5,951 nt of DNA from Propionibacteriaceae bacterium (lineage in GTDB: Bacteria > Actinomycetota > Actinomycetes > Propionibacteriales > Propionibacteriaceae). Where the stretch lies: contig WRJP01000111.1 of the NCBI GenBank assembly GCA_009778535.1, positions 1 through 5,951 of the forward strand, in the 5' to 3' direction. Shown in pieces: positions 4,684 to 5,951 of the stretch. The notes beneath the pieces are model-generated. The model was not told where the DNA came from. It made no database searches and was given only the letters and a program-made list of their open reading frames with translations. Numbering within the stretch: position 1 is the stretch's first letter; every line of letters begins with the position of its first letter. Position numbers and translations under genes: made by a program.

Positions 4684-5951
4684 ATGAGCAATCGACGAAG
4701 TTACCAAATCATCACCTATGGGTGTCAGATGAACCTCCACGATTCGGAAAGAATCGCCGGAGTGCTCGAAGCTGCTGGTTACCTCAGCGCAACCGCCGAG
4801 CAAACCGCGGATGTCGTTGTTTTCAACACCTGCGCGGTTCGGGAAAATGCTGACAATCGCCTGTACGGGAATCTTGGTCATCTACAGCCGGTGAAGTTGC
4901 TCAATTCCAAGATGCTCATCGCAGTCGGGGGTTGCATGGGGCAGAAAGACAAAGAGATCGTTCTGAAAAAAGCACCCTGGGTAGATGTGGTTTTCGGAAC
5001 TCACAATTTGGGCTCGCTGCCTGACCTGCTAGAACGTGCTGGGCAAGAACGAGAAGCGCAGTTGGAAATCTTGGATCAGCTGGAATTCTTCCCTTCAACG
5101 CTACCGGTGCGAAGACAACGAGCTTATTCGGCGTGGGTGGCGATCAGCGTAGGCTGTAATAACACTTGCTCGTTCTGTATCGTTCCCAGTCTGCGTGGCA
5201 AAGAGAAAGATCGAAACCCGGCAGATGTTCTGGATGAGGTCGCAGGTCTGGTAGCTGCCGGAGTTCAAGAAATCACGTTGCTAGGGCAGAATGTCAACAC
5301 CTACGGCATTGAGTTTGGCGACAAGGAAGCTTTCTCAAAGCTGCTGCGGGCTACCGGCGAAATTGAAGGTCTGGAGCGGGTACGCTTCGCATCGCCGCAT
5401 CCAGCCTACTTTTCCGATCAGGTGATTGAAGCGATGGCTACAACCAAAAATGTGATGCCGAGTCTGCATATGCCTGCCCAATCGGGCTCTGACAAAATCT
5501 TGAAGGAAATGCGGCGTTCATATCGCAGTGCCAAATTCTTGGCGATTCTGCAAAAAGTACGGGCTGCGATTCCCGAAGCTGCGATAACCACAGATTTGAT
5601 CGTGGGTTTTCCAGGCGAAACCGAAGCTGATTTTCAAGCCACTCTCGACCTGGTTACGGCGGCTAATTTTGCCGGAGCATTCACGTTCCAATACTCCAAG
5701 CGTCCAAATACTCCGGCCGCAGCGCGCGAAGACCAAGTACCAGTCGAAGTGGTACAAGAACGGTATGAACGGCTGGTGCAATGCGTTGACGACATCGCCT
5801 GGGAACAGAATAAGACCTTGGTTGGTAGCCGCGTTGAAGTGCTGTTTGCCCAAGGGGAAGGTCGCAAGGACAATTCAACTTCCCGTAGCTCCGGCAGAGC
5901 CAAAGACAACCGATTAGTACACGCTGCGACACCTGCTGACCCAACCCTGGT
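4684..5951 (+). CDS. miaB: tRNA-2-methylthio-N6-dimethylallyladenosine synthase MiaB (3' end cut off by window edge)
   Basis: MiaB is a radical-SAM methylthiotransferase that turns i6A37 (made by MiaA) into ms2i6A37 in tRNA, using two 4Fe-4S clusters. The frame is open from ATG 4684 to the window end, giving 422 full codons. The N-terminal UPF0004 domain carries the auxiliary-cluster cysteines Cys14 (TYGCQMN), Cys50 (NTCAVRENADNRLYGNLGHL) and Cys84 (GGCMGQ). The radical-SAM motif CNNTCSFC gives Cys158, Cys162 and Cys165. Further family segments are LLGQNVNTYG, RFASPHPAYF, MPAQSGSD and TDLIVGFPGETEADF. A TRAM RNA-binding domain begins near residue 381 and includes SGRAKDNRLVH; its end is missing. 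The signature distinguishes MiaB from other methylthiotransferases. The gene lies 35 bp after rny with no Shine-Dalgarno. Confidence 0.97.
   Translation, partial: MSNRRSYQIITYGCQMNLHDSERIAGVLEAAGYLSATAEQTADVVVFNTCAVRENADNRLYGNLGHLQPVKLLNSKMLIAVGGCMGQKDKEIVLKKAPWVDVVFGTHNLGSLPDLLERAGQEREAQLEILDQLEFFPSTLPVRRQRAYSAWVAISVGCNNTCSFCIVPSLRGKEKDRNPADVLDEVAGLVAAGVQEITLLGQNVNTYGIEFGDKEAFSKLLRATGEIEGLERVRFASPHPAYFSDQVIEAMATTKNVMPSLHMPAQSGSDKILKEMRRSYRSAKFLAILQKVRAAIPEAAITTDLIVGFPGETEADFQATLDLVTAANFAGAFTFQYSKRPNTPAAAREDQVPVEVVQERYERLVQCVDDIAWEQNKTLVGSRVEVLFAQGEGRKDNSTSRSSGRAKDNRLVHAATPADPTL

Overview
The window carries conserved housekeeping genes of a moderate-GC actinobacterium. The signs are an actinobacterial-type RecA and MiaB, a perfect match to the actinobacterial RecA-NDp/PafBC promoter motif before recA, a LexA box of the Gram-positive CGAAC-N4-GTTC type, and an RNase Y gene. 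Hand counts of a few lines give roughly 45-58% G+C in the genes. An Actinomycetaceae-like genome (lower-GC Actinomycetales) is the best guess; the genus cannot be fixed from this sequence alone.

Layout. On the left, the first 225 codons of miaA (tRNA A37 dimethylallyltransferase) run leftwards off the edge. A 204-bp divergent region follows. It holds a LexA (SOS) box, a small hairpin and a PafBC-type promoter, and leads into recA. recX starts 3 bp after the recA stop. Next comes a stretch of about 800 bp without a plus-strand gene. It contains a 73-nt imperfect palindrome and, on the minus strand, a small acidic protein gene split by one extra base in a G6 run. This is preceded, with an 8-bp overlap, by a 35-codon basic ORF that looks like the tail of a larger gene. 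The genes rny (RNase Y) and then miaB (truncated by the right edge) follow on the plus strand.

How the genes relate. RecA is the recombinase and SOS co-protease, and RecX modulates it from the same mRNA. The two elements before recA imply control both by LexA and by the LexA-independent PafBC pathway, as in mycobacteria. MiaA and MiaB carry out successive steps of the ms2i6A37 tRNA modification, yet here they lie on opposite strands on either side of recA-recX-rny. RNase Y is a membrane-anchored mRNA-decay endonuclease. The least explained part is the minus-strand islet between recX and rny. It resembles a decayed toxin-tail plus immunity-like pair, but that reading is inference; I recognise neither protein family.
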